A DNA stretch of 64,000 bases, taken from Mariniblastus sp. GTDB taxonomy: Bacteria; Planctomycetota; Planctomycetia; Pirellulales; Pirellulaceae. The stretch is from positions 1-64,000 of the forward strand of contig JAPKBL010000011.1 of NCBI GenBank assembly GCA_028823415.1, in the 5' to 3' direction. The notes beneath the pieces were generated by a model. That model worked only from the letters and a program-made list of their open reading frames with translations. It did not search any database and had not been told where the DNA came from. A program made the position numbers and the translations under genes. Of this stretch, positions 45,190 through 54,241 are shown piece after piece; position 1 is the stretch's first letter, and every line of letters begins with the position of its first letter.

Positions 45190-48165
45190 TCAGTCAATAA
45201 AAACAAATTCACTCAAGTTGAAAACAATACGAATCAAATTCACCAGCCCATGCTGTTGAACGAAATCATCCATCATTGTTAGCTCCAATTCGGTCGGATA
45301 TCGACCCAACGATCGCCGAACGACTTTTTGAATTTTTACAGACCGGTCAGCGGTTTCCGATTCAATTCGATTCGCAAATTTCTCAGCCATCACCAAACTA
45401 AAATCACTATTGAGCATCGTCAGCGACTGCAATGGCGTTTGCGTTTCGTTTCGAGCGGGCGTGCTCTGAGACGAATCTGCGCAATCCAGCGTAGTCATGA
45501 AGGGATCTGGTTGTGAGCGAACGATAAACCGATAAATTGATCTACGGTAAGAATCAGAATCAGTATGATCAAATTTGTGGTATTCGTAATGCGGCGAATG
45601 TTCAGTTTTTTCCAATTGAAATAGAAAATAGCCAGCCCCTCCCATTTCTAAATTCAGCAAACCACTGGCCTGCAAAATAGAATCGCGTATTTCCTCCGCA
45701 GATAATCGGCGTCGATTCATCCGCCATAAAAAGCGGTTTCCAGAATCCACTGTCATCCCTAATCCTGAATAACTTGAGGACTGGCGATATACCGAACTGG
45801 TCACAATCAAGCGGTGGAGGTTTTTGAATGACCCCGCGGAAACAGACTCCCCGCCATCTCTAAAGGTCGCCGCCAACCAATCGAGAAGTTCCGGATGAGA
45901 ACGCTCGCCACCCATGCGACCAAAATCATTTGGAGTATCAACGATCCCTCGACCAAAATGATAATGCCAGATTCGATTTACGACACTTCGCCACAACAGC
46001 GGATTGCTTTCGTCAGTTAGCCAAAGAGCGAGTTTGGCACGGGCGACCGATTCATTTTCACCCGGTTTGATTTTCATTACCGACGCTTCACCGGCAGCGA
46101 GAGGAACAATCCCAGGTTTCAAAATCGGACCTGGATAGGCAACCTCTCCACGAGGCAGAAAATAGACCGGACGGGGCTGACCCTGGGTCGCCTTGAAATT
46201 CCCCTGCGACTTAAATTCAGTCGCCGCAGCGTATACTTTTTTTCCATCCGGCAACTGCGCCAATGATTTCCGCGATTTTGAAATTCGATTTTCTAAACTT
46301 GATTTCTGCTCAACCCCAGACTTCCCAAGTAGATTTAGAACTAGCGATTCCACGTCCGCTTGTAATTCCTTTAACGTCGCACCATTGGGTTCATACCAGA
46401 TTCCATCCACCAAATTTGATTTCCTCCAACGAATCGGGGCTTCAATGGAATCCAACGCCGTCACTTTTCCAGTTCCCGCAATATTCTCTCCGCGTGCATT
46501 GAGCAATTCAATCTCGGCCATTGCCAAATGATAATCTTGACTTCGCTTCGCAAGCTTTGTTGCTACAAGCCGAACTGACTTGAGGGGTTGGGAAACAGGA
46601 ATGGCGATCGGTGCCTGTTGCGGATTTGGAAAATCAACTTCCTCCTGATCGAATATGGTGCTCCCATTTACCTCCACTCGAAATCGTACTGGAAAGCCAA
46701 AACCGGCCCCTATGTTATTGAATTCGTCGTGAGCGCCATGCAACACGATCTGTTTTACGACCGTCGCCTGAGCGAGTTCAATCTCGACCCACTTCTGAGA
46801 ATCTTGACGCGCTTCAACTTTGCTGTGATACCCGAATTCTGGCTTTTTTGAGTCGACTTTAACGGCAGCGATCCTCGCTCGCAACTTGACCAATGCTTGA
46901 CCACCGGATCGATTAATTTGCTCATTTAGCTGAGCGAGTGATTTTTGGGCGTTCGCAATTTCATGCTTGAGGGCATCGCGTTGAAGCTCAATCTTTGGAT
47001 CGACGGCGTAAACACGGTCTGCCCGATCCACCGCTGCAAAAATGGCTTGAAGCCCGTAGTAATGGTCTTGGGTAATGGGATCGAATTTATGATCGTGACA
47101 TCGAGCACACTGCACGGTCAGACTGCAAAACGAGTTGAACGTATTAGAAACCATATCGTCGCGATCGAGGTTCCGCGCGATCCGCCCATCCAACTTGGAC
47201 TCGGATACCTCGACATGCCCAATGAAATCCCAGGGACCTGCGGCGATAAACCCAAGCCCCAATACGCCATCCTCAGTTCCGGGAAAAAGCACATCGCCGG
47301 CAATTTGCTCCTGGACAAATTGCCGATACGGTTTGTCATCATTGAAAGCTCGAATCACATAGTCGCGATACGGCCATGCATTAGGCCGCAGCTTATCTTT
47401 ATCGTAACCACAAGTATCCGCATATTTAACGACGTCCAACCAGTGCCGCGCCCACCGCTCACCATAACGAGGGGAATCCAGCAACCGGTCAACCAGTTGT
47501 TCGTACGCATCCTCTGACTTATCCCGTTCAAACGCTTCGATTTCTGCAACGGTAGGCGGAAGCCCAGTCAGGTCGTAGGTGAGTCTGCGAATGAGGGTCC
47601 GCCGATCCGCTTCCTGAGAAGGAGAAAGACCATTGGCTTCCAACTTTTCCAAAACAAACGCATCCACAGGGGTTCGCACCCATTGGCGGTCTGGAGAACC
47701 CACCAAATTCGGGGCAGGAGGTTTTACTATCTCTTGAAAAGACCACCAATTATAATCGAGCGTTCGTGCAGCTTTGGCATCGTAAGTGAACTTATATCCC
47801 TCCGGCCAAGGCGCTCCCATGTCAATCCACAATTGAATCGTCTCAATCTGATCGGCAGCAAGCGGTGCACCATTCTTCGGCATTTCAGCACGATGGTTCC
47901 CTTGGGATGAAATCAATTCGATGAGGTGACTATTGGCCGAATCGCCTCGCTCAACGTAGCCTTCCTCGAAAAAACCAGTGGCGTCCTGAAGAGAAAAATC
48001 TCCTTTCGCCAAATCTGTCCGATGACACTCGAGGCACCGTGTTTGCAATATCGGAGCAACGCGATCAAGAAAAATATCATCATCGAGACCATAGCTACGG
48101 GTTATTCCGCAACTGCACAGAAAAAGCACGGCTATTAAAATTTGTAATCGAAATTTGGTCATCAT
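45190..48165 (-). CDS. PSD1/planctomycete cytochrome C protein with discoidin-like insertion
   Basis: This is a 991-aa exported protein and the first gene of the cluster. After a signal peptide (about 4-26) comes PSCyt1 with heme motif CLECH (44-48). PSCyt2/DUF1549 follows with CARCHDHKFDPI, and the C-terminal part is PSD1/DUF1553 with NPLLWRSVVNRIWHYHFGRG. Between PSCyt2 and PSD1 there are about 130 extra residues (roughly 455-590: QKWVEIELAQATVVKQIVLH, RFRVEVNGSTIFDQEE, SVRLVATKLAKRSQDYHLAM). They look like an F5/8 type C (discoidin) carbohydrate-binding domain. The first copy (2333-4885) lacks this. The insertion supports a polysaccharide substrate for the whole cluster (inference). Confidence 0.9.
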   Translation of the reverse strand: MMTKFRLQILIAVLFLCSCGITRSYGLDDDIFLDRVAPILQTRCLECHRTDLAKGDFSLQDATGFFEEGYVERGDSANSHLIELISSQGNHRAEMPKNGAPLAADQIETIQLWIDMGAPWPEGYKFTYDAKAARTLDYNWWSFQEIVKPPAPNLVGSPDRQWVRTPVDAFVLEKLEANGLSPSQEADRRTLIRRLTYDLTGLPPTVAEIEAFERDKSEDAYEQLVDRLLDSPRYGERWARHWLDVVKYADTCGYDKDKLRPNAWPYRDYVIRAFNDDKPYRQFVQEQIAGDVLFPGTEDGVLGLGFIAAGPWDFIGHVEVSESKLDGRIARNLDRDDMVSNTFNSFCSLTVQCARCHDHKFDPITQDHYYGLQAIFAAVDRADRVYAVDPKIELQRDALKHEIANAQKSLAQLNEQINRSGGQALVKLRARIAAVKVDSKKPEFGYHSKVEARQDSQKWVEIELAQATVVKQIVLHGAHDEFNNIGAGFGFPVRFRVEVNGSTIFDQEEVDFPNPQQAPIAIPVSQPLKSVRLVATKLAKRSQDYHLAMAEIELLNARGENIAGTGKVTALDSIEAPIRWRKSNLVDGIWYEPNGATLKELQADVESLVLNLLGKSGVEQKSSLENRISKSRKSLAQLPDGKKVYAAATEFKSQGNFKATQGQPRPVYFLPRGEVAYPGPILKPGIVPLAAGEASVMKIKPGENESVARAKLALWLTDESNPLLWRSVVNRIWHYHFGRGIVDTPNDFGRMGGERSHPELLDWLAATFRDGGESVSAGSFKNLHRLIVTSSVYRQSSSYSGLGMTVDSGNRFLWRMNRRRLSAEEIRDSILQASGLLNLEMGGAGYFLFQLEKTEHSPHYEYHKFDHTDSDSYRRSIYRFIVRSQPDPFMTTLDCADSSQSTPARNETQTPLQSLTMLNSDFSLVMAEKFANRIESETADRSVKIQKVVRRSLGRYPTELELTMMDDFVQQHGLVNLIRIVFNLSEFVFID

Positions 48166-48414
48166 AATTCAATCGCAACGTTAATAATCAACTGCCTCCT
48201 AGGATAACCGATATCATGCAGCTCGTCCTTGGAAACAGATGGAGAGACTTATATATCCATAGAAAAGCGGCCCGCGGTTTGTAAACCATGCCACGAAGTG
48301 CCAAAATTCAGGCTTATCGTTTGCCAAAATCAAATTGGTTCACTACAGCCTCCGGCCAGTCTTTCCAAAATATCCGCCTCATCTCCCCTTAGCTAATAAG
48401 CGATTCTGGATTCC

Positions 48415-49398
48415 ATGTCATCACCAACCCATCCCGATCTCCAATCGATTCACGACCAGATTCCCGAAGCGGCACTCAAAATCAAACCGCTACTAAAGAA
48501 CACTCCACTACGTTACTCGACTTGTTACAGCGACCTCACTGGAGCCAACGTTTTTTTCAAATACGAAAACCTGCAAACCACAGGATCTTTCAAAATCCGC
48601 GGTGCTGCCGCGAAACTAATCGGATTGCCAAAAGAAACCCTTGCCAAGGGTATTGTAACTGCCTCCACCGGTAACCACGGGAAAGCCGTTGCCTTTGCCG
48701 CTCAAGCGCTCGGAGCGACATCAACGGTCTATGCGCCGATCCAATCAGATCCATCTAAAATTGCGGCGATTGAAAAACTGGGGGGAAAAATAATCTTCGC
48801 TGGGTCCGATTGCGTCGAGACCGAACTCGTTGCGATCGAATATGCCCGTGAAAACAGCGCGACTTACGTGGCACCCTATAACGACATGGACGTCATTGTT
48901 GGTCAGGGCACCCTTGGCTTTGAAATTTCAAGTCAGTTAGATTCCATCGACGCGGTTTTCTTATCAATCGGCGGCGGTGGACTGGCTTCCGGAGTCGGGG
49001 CATTCCTCAAGACTAAGATTCCGGCTTGTAAAATTATCGGATGCTCACCCGAGAACTCCTGCGTGCTGATCCAATCGCTAGACGCAGGAGAACTGCTAAC
49101 TCTTCCTTCTACCGAAACGCTTTCCGACGGGACGGCCGGCGGTGTCGAACCCGGTTCAATCACCTTCCCGCTATGCCAACAAATAATTGATCAATGCTGC
49201 ACGGTATCAGAAGCAGAAATCAAAGCCGAATTACTCCGATTCAGGCGGAGCGACGAAACTCCAATCGAAGGGGCCGCCGCGGTCGCGATTGCCGGATTTA
49301 TAAAGTCCTGTAACTCGTTAAAAGACAAGAACGTGGTGGTCTTGCTTTGCGGTGGCAACATCAGCTCAGCAACTCTCAATGCAATCGGCCAGTGGTAA
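48415..49398 (+). CDS. Threonine/serine dehydratase-like PLP enzyme
   Basis: The protein is a fold-type II PLP enzyme of the threonine ammonia-lyase/serine racemase group. The PLP lysine is Lys60 in TTGSFKIRGAA. The phosphate-binding glycine loop is SIGGGGLASGVG, and a late LLCGGNIS segment binds the pyridine ring. The length of 327 aa without an ACT domain points to a catabolic or racemase type rather than biosynthetic IlvA. It cannot be assigned more closely: threonine dehydratase, serine racemase or hydroxyectoine-type EutB are all possible. It is divergent from the PSD1 cluster (249-bp gap) and ends at a bidirectional terminator shared with the next gene. Confidence 0.88.
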   Translation: MSSPTHPDLQSIHDQIPEAALKIKPLLKNTPLRYSTCYSDLTGANVFFKYENLQTTGSFKIRGAAAKLIGLPKETLAKGIVTASTGNHGKAVAFAAQALGATSTVYAPIQSDPSKIAAIEKLGGKIIFAGSDCVETELVAIEYARENSATYVAPYNDMDVIVGQGTLGFEISSQLDSIDAVFLSIGGGGLASGVGAFLKTKIPACKIIGCSPENSCVLIQSLDAGELLTLPSTETLSDGTAGGVEPGSITFPLCQQIIDQCCTVSEAEIKAELLRFRRSDETPIEGAAAVAIAGFIKSCNSLKDKNVVVLLCGGNISSATLNAIGQW

Positions 49399-49433
49399 GC
49401 AAACCTAGCCGAAAACTTTGGAGGAAAGGGAAT

Positions 49434-49453
49434 CAAAAACGACCTCGTTTTTT
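49434..49453. terminator. Bidirectional intrinsic terminator
   Basis: AAAAACG (49435-49441) pairs with CGTTTTT (49446-49452) around a 4-nt loop, with a further T at 49453 and A residues on the left side. It lies between the converging stops of the dehydratase gene (49398) and the Gfo/Idh/MocA gene (49453). It can therefore give a U-tract on both strands. Confidence 0.6.
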
Positions 49454-50760
49454 CATGTCGGCAACTGAAAACCTTTGCGGTATTCATAGTGCAACAACTC
49501 ATTGGCAGGCTCGTTGTCGATAAATCGCTCATTGCTCGAATCCCACTCGAGCCGTGACTTGGTTGCCAATGAAATATTTGCGAGGTGTGCGAACGTGGTC
49601 GAACGGTGTCCCTCTTCCATTGGGCAATGTGTTTGCTTACGCGACTTCACGCTATCGAGAAAATTTCTCGCGTGGTTCGCAGTAGCCACTCCGTTGGGTT
49701 CATTGAGCATAAATTCAGAGGCCTTTCCCCGGGCTCCCTTTGCTTGAAATTGCCCAGGCTTCTCAGCCAGGACCTTATACCCCGTCGAAGAAGAATACAC
49801 GGTGCCTTGCGTCCCGCGAAACTCAATCTCCCCGTAAGCTAACGCCGGATTACTGGTCGCTTCATATTGCCCGAAGGTAAGCAGCGAACCACCACGTAAT
49901 TCAAACACCGCCTCAGCGGTATCGGGGATAGTACGATCATCGTCAATCGCAAAACTCCCACCTATCGCTACGACCGACGACGGAGAGGTTTCTCCGAGCA
50001 TCCAGCGAATCGTATCAAAATAATGAACACCCCAATTTCCCATTTGAGATGAAAATCGCTGCCACCAACGAAATTTATAAGGGGCGATATTCTGTTGATA
50101 GGCTTGCTTGGGGCGTGGCCCAAGCCAAAGATCCCAATTTAAATCGGCAGGAGGATTTTCATAGGGCATCCGCCCGATACCATCGGGGAACATATTGTTC
50201 AAACGATAGGCTCTCGAAACGGTGATCTTCCCCAGTTGGTCGGTTTTCATGAATTCGGACAAATTCCGATAGAGCTTCATCGAGCGACGGTGCAAACCCA
50301 CCTGCGAAATCCGATTGTATCGCTTTGCAGCCTCCACCATTTGCCGCCCCTCATGAATGGTCACGCTCAACGGTTTTTCAACGTACACATCCTTCCCAGC
50401 AGACATTGCAGTAATCGCTTGAATCGCATGCCAGTGGTCAGGAGTCGCAATGACAATCGCATCGATATCCTTGCGATCCAACAACTTGCGATAATCCTCG
50501 ACAGCTACCAGATTCGCTCCATAATTCTGCTTGGCTCTTTCGCGATACGGTTGATAGACATCGGCAACTCCTACGAATTCGCAGTCTTCCTGAGTTGCAA
50601 AGGCTTGCATCAACTGAGAACCCCGATTGCCGACACCGACAAACCCGACTCGGATTTTATCCGGCCGCTTCGAAACTACGGCAGTAGAAGGCATTGAAAC
50701 TGCAACCGCAGAAGCGGCACCGGCTTTGGCGAATTCACGACGGGACAAATGACTGCTCAT
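49453..50760 (-). CDS. Gfo/Idh/MocA family oxidoreductase, Tat-exported (second copy)
   Basis: The start MSSHLSRREFAKAGAASAVAVS is a twin-arginine signal. The NAD-binding site is RVGFVGVGNRGSQLMQAF (about 37-54). The EKP motif is at 128-130 (VYVEKPLSVT) and the substrate domain fills the rest. The protein, at 435 aa, is clearly related to the one at 41238-42689 and shares YDFDTI/HVLDD-like residues (NWGVHYFDTIRWM), but it stands outside the cluster. The product should oxidise a sugar or polyol in the periplasm; the substrate is unknown. Its stop codon touches a bidirectional terminator shared with the convergent dehydratase gene. Confidence 0.92.
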   Translation of the reverse strand: MSSHLSRREFAKAGAASAVAVSMPSTAVVSKRPDKIRVGFVGVGNRGSQLMQAFATQEDCEFVGVADVYQPYRERAKQNYGANLVAVEDYRKLLDRKDIDAIVIATPDHWHAIQAITAMSAGKDVYVEKPLSVTIHEGRQMVEAAKRYNRISQVGLHRRSMKLYRNLSEFMKTDQLGKITVSRAYRLNNMFPDGIGRMPYENPPADLNWDLWLGPRPKQAYQQNIAPYKFRWWQRFSSQMGNWGVHYFDTIRWMLGETSPSSVVAIGGSFAIDDDRTIPDTAEAVFELRGGSLLTFGQYEATSNPALAYGEIEFRGTQGTVYSSSTGYKVLAEKPGQFQAKGARGKASEFMLNEPNGVATANHARNFLDSVKSRKQTHCPMEEGHRSTTFAHLANISLATKSRLEWDSSNERFIDNEPANELLHYEYRKGFQLPT

Positions 50761-51064
50761 GGAGAGATCTCAGCTAAACGAGAAGTGGAAAACAACAATC
50801 CCAAGTTCGTTATGATAACGCAGTTTTCGATGAGAAGAAAAACAATTTCGTAATCACCAGCAACTCTCAAGCTCGTTGAGAACTTCCGTTTATTTCTCTG
50901 ACGCAGGGGACAAGCGTCTGCAAGCGAAATTGAAACAGCCAGTAAGTGCATCCGATGGATACCTACGGACCAAGCAAGCAATTCACCGAGGAAAAATGCC
51001 AATCAGAACTATCTCCGGCAATCAGAGAACAGGCACAGTAAACGGCCTTCGACCGGTAAGGTAC
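50761..51064. other. 304-bp non-coding spacer
   Basis: The stretch lies between the Gfo/Idh/MocA start and a small membrane-protein gene. It has an inverted repeat TCTCAA-gctcg-TTGAGA (50865-50881) and a weaker one around GACGC/GCGTC. Nothing else is recognisable. It should contain the promoter of the oxidoreductase gene on the minus strand. Confidence 0.5.
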
Positions 51065-51268
51065 TTAAACCTGCTCGCGAAGGGTGAACCAGCTCATGAG
51101 AGCTAGAAGCAACGAGCAAACGACAAAAACAATGTCGATATACATATTCGCAAATTTAAACGGCGCAACCTGTTGCATCCCGGAAAATCCCAGAACTAAG
51201 TCGGCAAGGAATAAAGCGAAAACGATGATAGCGATCGTTAGCGCGGCGATACATAGCCCCTTCTGCAC
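51065..51268 (-). CDS. Small two-helix membrane protein
   Basis: The product of about 67 aa consists of two hydrophobic helices (CIAALTIAIIVFALFLADLVL and IDIVFVVCSLLLALMSWF) joined by a polar loop (GFSGMQQVAPFKFANMY). It ends with TLREQV. The GTG at 51268 follows AGGA by 8 nt; a TTG 15 bp upstream is an alternative start (72 aa). The amino-acid pattern is that of a real membrane protein rather than a shadow. Function is unknown; a role as a membrane accessory peptide is only a guess. No partner gene is adjacent. Confidence 0.6.
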   Translation of the reverse strand: MQKGLCIAALTIAIIVFALFLADLVLGFSGMQQVAPFKFANMYIDIVFVVCSLLLALMSWFTLREQV

Positions 51269-51800
51269 AGAAGTTATCCTCAAAATTGCGTTCGCGAGTC
51301 GGACTTGCCAAAACAGCTATCCGATCATCGACAAAAATAAACAGCCCGATTCAATGGGAAACAGGATGCCCGTTACTAAATAATAGACTCTACGTTAGTA
51401 TAATTGGCCTTTGGGTGGTGTCACGATGGCATATCAAAGAGAATGCGATGAACCTGTTTTTCAGTATCGACGATTCCGGTTATCACGCGTAGTCCTTCCA
51501 CATAAGGTGGGCTTGTAGCATTTTTTCCAGTGTTTTCGGCATGAGTATCGGACCCGTTTTCAATCACACTTCCACTTTAAAGCCATCGGGGACTTTAATT
51601 ATATGGATTGAACCGCCCACAAACCAACCTCTTTCCTAAAAAACTTTCCTCGTAACGTCGAAAAACGGCGTATTTGATTATCAACAAGCCGATATCTCGC
51701 CCCTACTCCGTTTTATTCACTCGCATTCGTTACACTTATTAGTATTAAATAAAGTCTCTCTCGACTGCATTACAAAAACATCCAAGAGGATAATTTCCTT
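51269..51800. other. 532-bp AT-rich spacer before coaD
   Basis: I found no supported gene here. A TATAAT at 51399-51404 on the plus strand lacks a well-placed -35. Two short frames after it (about 14 and 30 codons, starting near 51426 and 51448) have no recognisable product. A small CCAC/GTGG hairpin lies near 51500. AAGAGGA at about 51784-51790 is the coaD ribosome-binding site. Confidence 0.5.
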
Positions 51801-52286
51801 ATGAAGACCGCCGTTTACACCGGCTCGTTCGACCCGATCACGCTGGGACACCTTAATGTTATCGAACGAAGCAGTCGACTTGTTGACCATCTGGTGATTG
51901 GAATCGGTGTCAATATTGAGAAAACTGGTCTTTTTAAGTCAGACGAGCGACTGGACTTAGTCCATCGAGTGACAGCCCATCTAGACAATGTCCAAGTCGA
52001 AACCTTCGAAGGCTTAGCGGTTAACTTCGTCAAGAAGTGCGATGCCAAAGTGATGATCCGTGGCGTTCGTCCGCTGACCGACATCGCAGCCGAATTTACA
52101 ATGATGATGGCCAACCGCGCACTCAACGATGAATTGGAGACTGTCTTTCTAATGGCCGACGGCGAATACGCCCACGTCTCGAGTTCGCTGATTAAACAGG
52201 TGACTCCCCTGGCAACGGACGAACAACTTGCGAGATTCGTTCCATCCGAGATCATCCCTGATTTGAGAAGAAAATTAACGCCTTGA
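51801..52286 (+). CDS. coaD: Phosphopantetheine adenylyltransferase
   Basis: CoaD transfers AMP from ATP to 4'-phosphopantetheine, the penultimate step of coenzyme A synthesis. The nucleotidyltransferase motif is YTGSFDPITLGHLNVIERS (T/HxGH at residues about 15-18). The conserved IRGVRPLTDIAAEFTMMMANRAL segment binds phosphopantetheine. HVSSSLIKQV with its ISSS-like signature closes the ATP site. The length of 161 aa is exact for the family and a good ribosome site precedes the ATG. The gene stands alone; a candidate terminator follows at 52311-52333. Confidence 0.97.
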   Translation: MKTAVYTGSFDPITLGHLNVIERSSRLVDHLVIGIGVNIEKTGLFKSDERLDLVHRVTAHLDNVQVETFEGLAVNFVKKCDAKVMIRGVRPLTDIAAEFTMMMANRALNDELETVFLMADGEYAHVSSSLIKQVTPLATDEQLARFVPSEIIPDLRRKLTP

Positions 52287-52310
52287 TTCGTGAACGGTTA
52301 TTGCGCCCAG

Positions 52311-52333
52311 ATTTCTCTGAGAAATTAATTTTC
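52311..52333 (+). terminator. AT-rich hairpin after coaD
   Basis: ATTTCT-CTG-AGAAAT (52311-52325) followed by TAATTTTC is a likely weak terminator for coaD. A second stem, GCGAACC/GGTTCGC (52339-52345 with 52354-52360), follows and may serve the convergent minus-strand gene. Confidence 0.4.
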
Positions 52334-52437
52334 AATTAGCGAACCGACCGATGGGTTCGCCAGGGGCCTCGTCAAGAAAAATCTTATAGCAATTACGAAT
52401 CTCATTCGACACGCAGACTTCGGTGGTTCAAGTTGAA

Positions 52438-53247
52438 TTACCGGCTACACTCGGCCCAAGTTTTGGGGGTTTCATAAACCCGAACACGCTCCAGCGTTGC
52501 CTGCTCAAAATGACCGTCAAGCCACTCAAAGACCGCGGCTGCAATGTTCTCAACTGTCGGATTTAGATCCGAAAAATAATCAACATCGAGGTTCAAATGC
52601 TTGTGGTCGAGCTGGTCGATAACACGCTGTTTGACCGTTTCCTCGAATTGCCCCAACGAAAAAATAGCGCCGGTCTGCTCTTCCACCTGGTTAGACAAAG
52701 TGACATCGACAACGTAGTTGTGTCCGTGCCCCGCAGGGTTGTTACACTTCCCAAATAATTGCCGATTTTCCTCATCCGAAAGCTGGCTGCAGTGCAAACG
52801 ATGCGCCGCTGAGAATTCGAACTGCTGTGTCAACTGAACAGTAACATCATCTTGTGCAGTTAGATTCATATCTTGCTCTAAATGGATTGAAAACTCTAAA
52901 TAGGGGTTCGTCGCCAGCGAGATGGAAACTAATCTTGCAGGGTGAGTCCAACGATTCAAAAATTCCCGATAAATGCCCAACACCATCAACTCGCCCGTCG
53001 GAAATCGCTGGGGCTGAAAAATCAGCAGATCCGTCGCTATCGACCTCAATAAATCATCGATGATTGAAATGTCACAAAGATAACCGGATCCCGAATCGGG
53101 ATCTCCTTCGATCACACAACTCAATACGAGCGAGGGTACCACGGCATTCGTCGACGGCCAGCCAGCCCATGAATTTTTTGATTCAGAAGAGGCGGCGGGA
53201 TCCGGGGGGACGAGCGAAAATCGAATTTCTCTGGAAAGGCGCGTCAT
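52438..53247 (-). CDS. 6-pyruvoyl-tetrahydropterin synthase/QueD-like protein with extra N-terminal half
   Basis: The C-terminal half (about 137-269) is a complete PTPS/QueD domain. The zinc ligands are His149 (SAAHRLH), His174 and His176 (GHGHNY), with the catalytic Cys168 in LFGKCNNPAGHGHNY. DHKHLNLD and VRVYETP (Glu259) complete the site. The FGKCNNP pattern is closer to true PTPS than to many QueD proteins. The N-terminal half (1-135) shows a faint similar layout (REIRFSLVPP, VLSCVIEG, VSISLATNPYLEF) but lacks the histidines, so it may be a degenerate second copy. The ATG at 53247 is used; the longer frame overlaps the SDR gene. The SDR next door could be a sepiapterin-reductase partner. 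Confidence 0.85.
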   Translation of the reverse strand: MTRLSREIRFSLVPPDPAASSESKNSWAGWPSTNAVVPSLVLSCVIEGDPDSGSGYLCDISIIDDLLRSIATDLLIFQPQRFPTGELMVLGIYREFLNRWTHPARLVSISLATNPYLEFSIHLEQDMNLTAQDDVTVQLTQQFEFSAAHRLHCSQLSDEENRQLFGKCNNPAGHGHNYVVDVTLSNQVEEQTGAIFSLGQFEETVKQRVIDQLDHKHLNLDVDYFSDLNPTVENIAAAVFEWLDGHFEQATLERVRVYETPKTWAECSR

Positions 53248-53282
53248 ACAACTTGTATTATTCTCGTGGATAAAAAAACAAA

Positions 53283-54008
53283 TTAGGGTTGAGCCGTAAC
53301 CGTAAAAGCCTCGCCGCTTGGATAATTCTCTGGTTCGGAAACGCATCCCCAAATCGCTTCGGCGATGATTCGTGGCTGAACGCATTGTTCGGCAGGAAAA
53401 TCAGGGAATAACCTTCGAAGCATCGGTGTCTCCACCGCTCCAGGACGAATCGAACAAACACGCAGTCCTAATTCCGCCCCTTCGCTTGCCAAAGCCTGTG
53501 TCATCAAGTCCATCCAAGCCTTACAGGCTCCATAGAAGCCTAGGCCCTTGAACGGGTCAACCGCTGAAAGAGACGAAATATTAACGACTACGCCCGAACG
53601 CTGAGTCCTCATTTTTTTCCAAATTGCCTGCGTCAGATAAAATAAACTTCTTACATTCGTATTAATGGTAGTCTCAAAGGTCTCCGAGGAGATTTCATGA
53701 AACATCTCCAACGGGGATGCCGCCGCATTATTGACCAACAAATCGATCCGCCCAAAACGGCTCATCGTCTCCTCGGCAACCTCCAAGGCCCGATCAGTAT
53801 CTTCCAAATCAGCCACCATAGCCAGAGTTTCCCGTCCATCTAACGCTGCATCGATCACTCGTTTCGCTTCCAACAAATTTGATTCTCGTCTGCCGCAAAT
53901 CGCGATCTCATAGCCTTTTTCGGCAAAAAGTAACGCCGTCGCCAAGCCAATTCCGCTGCTCCCACCGGTCACGAGGCAGACCGGAGTGTGATTTGTTTTA
54001 AGATTCAT
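53283..54008 (-). CDS. Short-chain dehydrogenase/reductase (SDR)
   Basis: This is a classical SDR of 241 aa. The cofactor motif is TGGSSGIG (14-21), followed by CGRRESN (suggesting NADP) and NNAA. The catalytic Ser is in VVNISSLSAVDP and the Tyr-x3-Lys in FYGACKAW. The ATG at 54008 gives the normal N-terminus NHTPVCLVTGGSSG; the open frame continues 28 codons upstream with no family similarity. It lies 35 bp before the PTPS-like gene on the same strand and is probably cotranscribed. A sepiapterin-reductase-like role is possible, but SDRs are too diverse to be sure. Confidence 0.88.
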   Translation of the reverse strand: MNLKTNHTPVCLVTGGSSGIGLATALLFAEKGYEIAICGRRESNLLEAKRVIDAALDGRETLAMVADLEDTDRALEVAEETMSRFGRIDLLVNNAAASPLEMFHEISSETFETTINTNVRSLFYLTQAIWKKMRTQRSGVVVNISSLSAVDPFKGLGFYGACKAWMDLMTQALASEGAELGLRVCSIRPGAVETPMLRRLFPDFPAEQCVQPRIIAEAIWGCVSEPENYPSGEAFTVTAQP

Positions 54009-54018
54009 AGGTCGGCTG

Positions 54019-54031
54019 TCCAATAATTGGA
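54019..54031. promoter_or_regulatory. Palindrome in the divergent SDR/homogentisate dioxygenase promoter region
   Basis: TCCAAT-A-ATTGGA is a perfect inverted repeat, 11 bp upstream of the SDR start, in the 233-bp region between two divergent units. It may be an operator, but it is short and AT-rich. Confidence 0.25.
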
Positions 54032-54241
54032 ACTTCAAATTCGGATCGACGGTCGATTGTGTTACCTTACAGACGAATAAACAAGTTGCCAATTCCTGCT
54101 AACCAAGATAAATTTCGGGTTTTGGTTCGGCCACTTATTGGTAAATCCCAAAATATTTAGGGTCGTATTTTTTGAACTCGATTCATCCAACGTAAATCTG
54201 TCCCTGCATCGTAACCCATTTTTATCTAACGGTTTGTCGTT

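Noticed and set aside
46945-47517. 190-codon plus-strand open frame
   Set aside because: It lies entirely antisense to the well-supported PSD1 gene and mirrors its codon pattern, so it is a shadow frame.
48287-48306. TTTGGCACTTCGTGGCATGG on the minus strand, resembling a sigma-54 promoter for the PSD1 cluster
   Set aside because: The GG and GC are separated by 9 bp instead of 10 and the TTGC element is missing, so it does not meet the sigma-54 consensus.
51426-51518. 30-codon open frame behind a TATAAT at 51399
   Set aside because: There is no ribosome site, no -35 at the right distance and no recognisable peptide.
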